A program made the translations under genes and the position numbers. A stretch of 64,000 nt of DNA from an uncultured Stenotrophomonas sp. (lineage in GTDB: Bacteria > Pseudomonadota > Gammaproteobacteria > Xanthomonadales > Xanthomonadaceae), in contig FLTS01000001.1 in assembly GCA_900078405.1 (NCBI GenBank), positions 310,001 to 374,000 on the forward strand, written 5' to 3'. The stretch's first letter is position 1; each line of letters starts with the position of its first letter. Shown piece after piece: positions 57,970-64,000 of the stretch. The notes below the pieces were generated by a model. That model did not search any database and was not told the origin of the DNA. It saw only the letters and a program-made list of their open reading frames with translations.

Positions 57970-58896
57970 CTAGGGTTTCGTCACGAAACGGTCATCGTCG
58001 ATGCAGGACGAGGGCCGGTTCGGCGGGCACGGCCACAATGAGGCGGGGACGGTGGCGCGGGTTTCGAAGTGGTCGCTATTCCATAGCAGGAAGTTGGCGT
58101 GGGCCAGGTAGCCGCCGTCGTAGGTGTGCGCATCTTCGGGCAGGGGATTTTCCGGGTCGGATTCGACGATCCAACGCGCCACCGGCACCCGATCCAGCCA
58201 TGAGTCGTCCAGAAACGGCCCGTCTGCGCCCAGTTGCCTGTAGCGTTCCATCGTCTCTTCCCCCAGCACCTGCTCCGGAGGCGTCAGTTGCGCGGTCACG
58301 TCCTCGATGGTTTGGCCGGCGACCTTGCGGTAGGCACGCAGGCCGCTGCCTATCCGTGCATTGGGGTACCCGAGGCAGATGTCTTGGACGCTGCCTTCGG
58401 GCAACTGGATCGGGCTGTCCTTCACCAGTTTGCAGCCGAATCGGACCTGTATCAAATAGCCGGTGATGGCCGGGTTTTCCGATTCGAAGGTGCGAATCCA
58501 CAGGGCAGAGTCTCCGGAGGAAACCATGCTGATGCGGCGATCGGGACGCCCGGTGATGCGGGGAATCAGCATCATGCCGCCGATGGCTTGCCGCACCGTG
58601 TATTGCCATATATCCGGCGTGGCGCGGAAATCGGCAGGTGGCAGGGACAGGACAAGGTCCTCGATGTCTTTTGGCAAACCCTTGAGGGCGATGCGTGTCT
58701 CGGGCATGGACATACCCAGCGAGGTCACCCCGGGCAGGGGAGGTGTGCCGGCGGCAATGGGGACGGGCAGGGGACGGGGGGCGGCCGTGGTTTCGTGGTC
58801 GGCAGGCGTCCCCATGCCGGGGGAAGACGCACAAGCGCCCAACGACAGCAGCAGGGCGGGAATGCCGGCAATGTGGCGCGGGGAAATGGGCTTCAT
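57970..58896 (-). CDS. Lipoprotein, probable immunity protein for the adjacent type IV effector
   Basis: The product is 308 residues. The lipoprotein signal IPALLLSLGAC places the acylated cysteine at residue 22, followed by a Pro-rich tether. No known domain is recognised; cysteines near 190 and 220 (FGCKLV, DICLGYP) may form a disulfide. The gene starts 3 bases after the effector stop on the same strand. Xanthomonadaceae type IV effectors are known to be encoded with periplasmic lipoprotein inhibitors. Location, size and linkage fit that role here, but direct inhibition is inferred. Confidence 0.65.
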   Translation of the reverse strand: MKPISPRHIAGIPALLLSLGACASSPGMGTPADHETTAAPRPLPVPIAAGTPPLPGVTSLGMSMPETRIALKGLPKDIEDLVLSLPPADFRATPDIWQYTVRQAIGGMMLIPRITGRPDRRISMVSSGDSALWIRTFESENPAITGYLIQVRFGCKLVKDSPIQLPEGSVQDICLGYPNARIGSGLRAYRKVAGQTIEDVTAQLTPPEQVLGEETMERYRQLGADGPFLDDSWLDRVPVARWIVESDPENPLPEDAHTYDGGYLAHANFLLWNSDHFETRATVPASLWPCPPNRPSSCIDDDRFVTKP

Positions 58897-58899
58897 GGG

Positions 58900-60348
58900 T
58901 CAACGGCCTCCAAGGTGTGGCGCATGCAGTTGCCGGGGCGGTTCGGGCGCGGTGGTCGGAGGCTGCATGGCCTGTTCCTGCAAGCGTTGCAGGCTGGTGT
59001 CGATCGACGTCCCGGCCAGTTCGGCGGCGGAGACCGCCACCCGCAGGGCGGCGGGATCGCTTGTTTGGCCCTGCACCAGGAACAGCGTCTCGCCCGCGGC
59101 GCGGGTGGCGGTGGCGTTGCTGACCACGATCTGGTCCACCCGGGTGACATTCGCTGCCTTGGCCTCGTGCAACAGGCCCAGGCCGTAGGCTTCGGCGCGC
59201 TCGGCATGCAGGCCGCCCATTGCTTGCAGGCGGGCGTCGATTTGCCGCAACAGCGCATGGTCGGGATGTTGCGGCAACCGTGGGTCGTTGGCCGGGTGCA
59301 GCGGGATGCGGTTCTCGACGTCGCGTGCCAGGGTTTGTCCCGGCGCCACCGAGGTCAGCACGTATTGCCAGCGGGTTTGTCCGGGCGTGCCGCGCACGGT
59401 TTCGACGAAGCTGTCGTACTCGTTGTTGCCGATGGTCTGGCAGCCGGCGGAATCGGTGTTGTACTTGCTGCCGCGGTGGATCTTGAAGGTGTTGTTGAGG
59501 TTCTGCACGCCCTGCACGTCGCGCGAATCGAACCAGCCGTCGCCATTGCTGTCGCGCTCCACGCGGTTGGCGCCGGCCGCTATCGCCGTCGTGCTGGGGC
59601 GCAATGCGAATTCATCGGGGAAATGATTGCGTGGGTGCGTGGTCGCCAGCATTTCGGTGGTGCCATCGGCCAGGCGCCCCAGGTCGCGCACGCCATCGCC
59701 GTTCACGTCGCTGCCTTCGGTCTTCGGGCGGGTGACGACGTCCTCGAAGCCGGGGCTGCGCACCGGGGTCTTGGCGTGACCATCGTATTGCGCGGTGGGT
59801 TCGGTGGTGGCCTTGTGGAATTCGCGGGCATGGCGCTCGCCGTTCGCGTCGGTCCACAGCACCACGATGCGGTCGTCATAGACCCCTTTGCCATGAAAAT
59901 TGGCGGCGCCTTCGCGCGATCCGCCCTGCGTGGTGCGGTTTTCCCGTCGCAACCCAAGGATCACGCGGTCCTGTCCCGCCAGTGCGGTGTGGGCGACGTC
60001 ATTGCCGCGGGTGGCGACGATGCTGGCATAGACGTCATGCAACTGCGCCTGTGTCAGGTCCTCGGTTTCCCTGGATTTCGGGAACCGAGGCGGAAGCTCC
60101 GCACGCGCCAACCGGTCCAGCATGGGCTGCACGCTGGCGGCATCGGCGACGAGAACGGCGCCGGGTTGGCGCAAGGCGGCAAGTTGCGCTTGCGCGCGTG
60201 TCGCGACGAAGCGGTCCAGCGCCTCGCGGATGGCCGGTGGCTGGCCTTGGCGCAGTGTTTCCAGATGGGCAGCGGCTTCGCGCGCATGGCCATGCTGCAG
60301 CAAGGTGACCACTTGATTGGCCGAGGCGCTGATATCGAACTCTGGCAT
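58900..60348 (-). CDS. Type IV secretion antibacterial effector with XVIPCD C-terminus
   Basis: The product is 482 residues. Residues 1-110 are helical; residues 130-330 form the likely toxin domain, with two EF-hand-like loops (DVNGDGVRD at 214 and DSNGDGWFD at 266) and an HRG...TDSAGCQTI motif (H291, C303). The latter recalls the His...Ser-x-Gly-Cys pattern of cysteine enzymes acting on murein. Residues about 350-462 are a XVIPCD: NDPRLPQHPDHALLRQIDARLQ, VTRVDQIVVS, LFLVQGQTSDPAALRVAV and a Gln-rich end, the signal recognised by VirD4. There is no Sec signal, as expected. A lipoprotein gene follows after 3 bases. The enzymatic activity is an inference from motifs only. Confidence 0.75.
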   Translation of the reverse strand: MPEFDISASANQVVTLLQHGHAREAAAHLETLRQGQPPAIREALDRFVATRAQAQLAALRQPGAVLVADAASVQPMLDRLARAELPPRFPKSRETEDLTQAQLHDVYASIVATRGNDVAHTALAGQDRVILGLRRENRTTQGGSREGAANFHGKGVYDDRIVVLWTDANGERHAREFHKATTEPTAQYDGHAKTPVRSPGFEDVVTRPKTEGSDVNGDGVRDLGRLADGTTEMLATTHPRNHFPDEFALRPSTTAIAAGANRVERDSNGDGWFDSRDVQGVQNLNNTFKIHRGSKYNTDSAGCQTIGNNEYDSFVETVRGTPGQTRWQYVLTSVAPGQTLARDVENRIPLHPANDPRLPQHPDHALLRQIDARLQAMGGLHAERAEAYGLGLLHEAKAANVTRVDQIVVSNATATRAAGETLFLVQGQTSDPAALRVAVSAAELAGTSIDTSLQRLQEQAMQPPTTAPEPPRQLHAPHLGGR

Positions 60349-60542
60349 GTCTCTGTCCTTGAGTCAGGTGGAACGATCCGGATCCCCCGGTCGCCTTTAT
60401 GCCATGAAATGCCGGGAGCTGCCCGGCAGAAGGGGGGCCGTCTCCCATGTATCCGGGGAGACTTCACCGGACCACGCTTGTCGCGCATGCCTGGGGCCGT
60501 CCGTGAGTACCGGTCGGTTGGAAAACACCTGGCGCAGACGGC

Positions 60543-60568
60543 AGGAACCCCGCCGAAGCGGGGTTCCT
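60543..60568. terminator. Hairpin between gcvP and the effector gene
   Basis: AGGAACCCCGC and GCGGGGTTCCT form an 11-bp stem with loop CGAA. On the minus strand it follows gcvP by about 30 bases without a T run. Confidence 0.6.
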
Positions 60569-60596
60569 TTCTGCAACATGCGATCGGGGAGGACGG

Positions 60597-63518
<2,922 letters not shown>

Positions 63519-63627
63519 GGCGGACGTCCGGAAGAAGGCGTGCGGGGCGGGGGCGGCGGGCGCGCAGCCTTCCGGCGGTGGTCGCGCGCAGGCGACGCCA
63601 CGGCCGGCAAGCCGGCGGCTCGCCTCG

Positions 63628-63800
63628 TGCCCCTCTGTCCTTTTGCCTGAGAGTTTGGAAGCGGCGGGGACCGCATGCTTCGTGCACCTTCGGCGCCGGG
63701 TTGAACCGGTCTCTCCAGAGTTTTGTTGCAGGTGGTATCGGGCCTGAGCGATTGCGGGCGTTTGCGCCTTCGGCAGCGGTGAACCGCTTCTCCCACCGTG
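63628..63800 (-). ncRNA. Tandem glycine riboswitch
   Basis: On the minus strand two aptamers lie in series: GGGAGAAGCGGTTCACCGC...GCCGAAGGCGCAAACGCC...CTCAGGCCCGATACC, then CTGGAGAGACCGGTT...GCCGAAGGTGCACG...CTCTCAGGCAAAAGGACAGAGGGG. These match the conserved glycine-aptamer cores. It ends about 110 bases before gcvP. Typically glycine binding turns on the downstream catabolic gene. Confidence 0.92.
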
Positions 63801-63810
63801 TAGCGTGGCG

Positions 63811-63816
63811 ATTATA
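63811..63816 (-). promoter_or_regulatory. -10 element of the gcvP riboswitch transcript
   Basis: On the minus strand TATAAT lies about 10-15 bases before the riboswitch. No good -35 was seen. The remaining 63817-64000 shows no supportable gene. Confidence 0.5.
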
Positions 63817-64000
63817 GCGGTTGCCCCGGGCCGCTTGTGCGGCGGATGCGGCTGAACGGGCGCTGCCCGGGTACCCCCGCCCATGCCGGGTTCATGGCGC
63901 CGGCACCGCCGGGCGCCTATCATGCCCGGCCCCTCCATTTTCGATGGCGTCGCCCGCGCCGGGCCGGCGCCCGCCGTGCGTCCCCCGCGCACGCCACCGC

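Overview
The window is about 64 kb of high-GC gammaproteobacterial chromosome and reads as Xanthomonadaceae (Lysobacteraceae), closest in style to Stenotrophomonas, Pseudoxanthomonas or Xanthomonas. Support comes from GTAG-headed palindromic intergenic repeats, Oar-like TonB-dependent receptors, the gene orders thrS-infC-rpmI-rplT-pheS-pheT-ihfA-merR and petABC-sspAB, and type IV secretion effectors carrying a XVIPCD-type C-terminal signal. The genus cannot be fixed from the sequence alone.

Layout: 1-2023 is an eroded accessory junction. It holds the 3' end of a VirD4 coupling protein, an orphan XVIPCD tail of an effector on the other strand cut by a decayed IS3 element, a frameshifted exported protein and a small lipoprotein. 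2036-17452 is housekeeping: ybeY-phoH, miaB, a lytic transglycosylase, the cytochrome bc1 operon petABC, sspAB, a DUF2272 protein, nadC with a Trm112-like gene, purEK, sodB, and grxD-SDR-marC. 17668-24130 carries an Oar-like receptor, ppnN and a LytS/AlgZ-type kinase divergent from a type IV pilus minor-pilin operon (fimT-pilV-pilW-pilX-pilY1-pilE, 23609-30051). After tRNA-Asn and a second fimT-like gene come uvrB, tRNA-Val and the thrS-to-merR translation cluster. 41469-44605 is a tRNA-flanked mosaic with tRNA-Pro, an unknown membrane protein, a frameshifted remnant, ccoG, a truncated haemoglobin and tRNA-Leu. It is followed by a UDP-sugar dehydrogenase, a GltB-like FMN protein, an HI0933-type flavoprotein, an FKBP lipoprotein, trhO, an LLM oxidoreductase and purA. 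53840-57662 is a second Oar-like receptor with a PAS-AraC regulator. 57970-60348 is a probable type IV secretion antibacterial effector with its lipoprotein immunity partner. The window ends with gcvP behind a tandem glycine riboswitch.

Most interesting points: the effector/immunity pair, whose effector has two EF-hand-like loops and a His...Ser-x-Gly-Cys motif, together with the virD4 end and the orphan XVIPCD tail at the left edge; a threonine-codon leader peptide with a complete attenuator upstream of thrS; a cluster of six DnaA-box-like sites between phoH and miaB; GTAG repeats whose TAG is the stop codon of three different genes; and an AUC start codon for infC.
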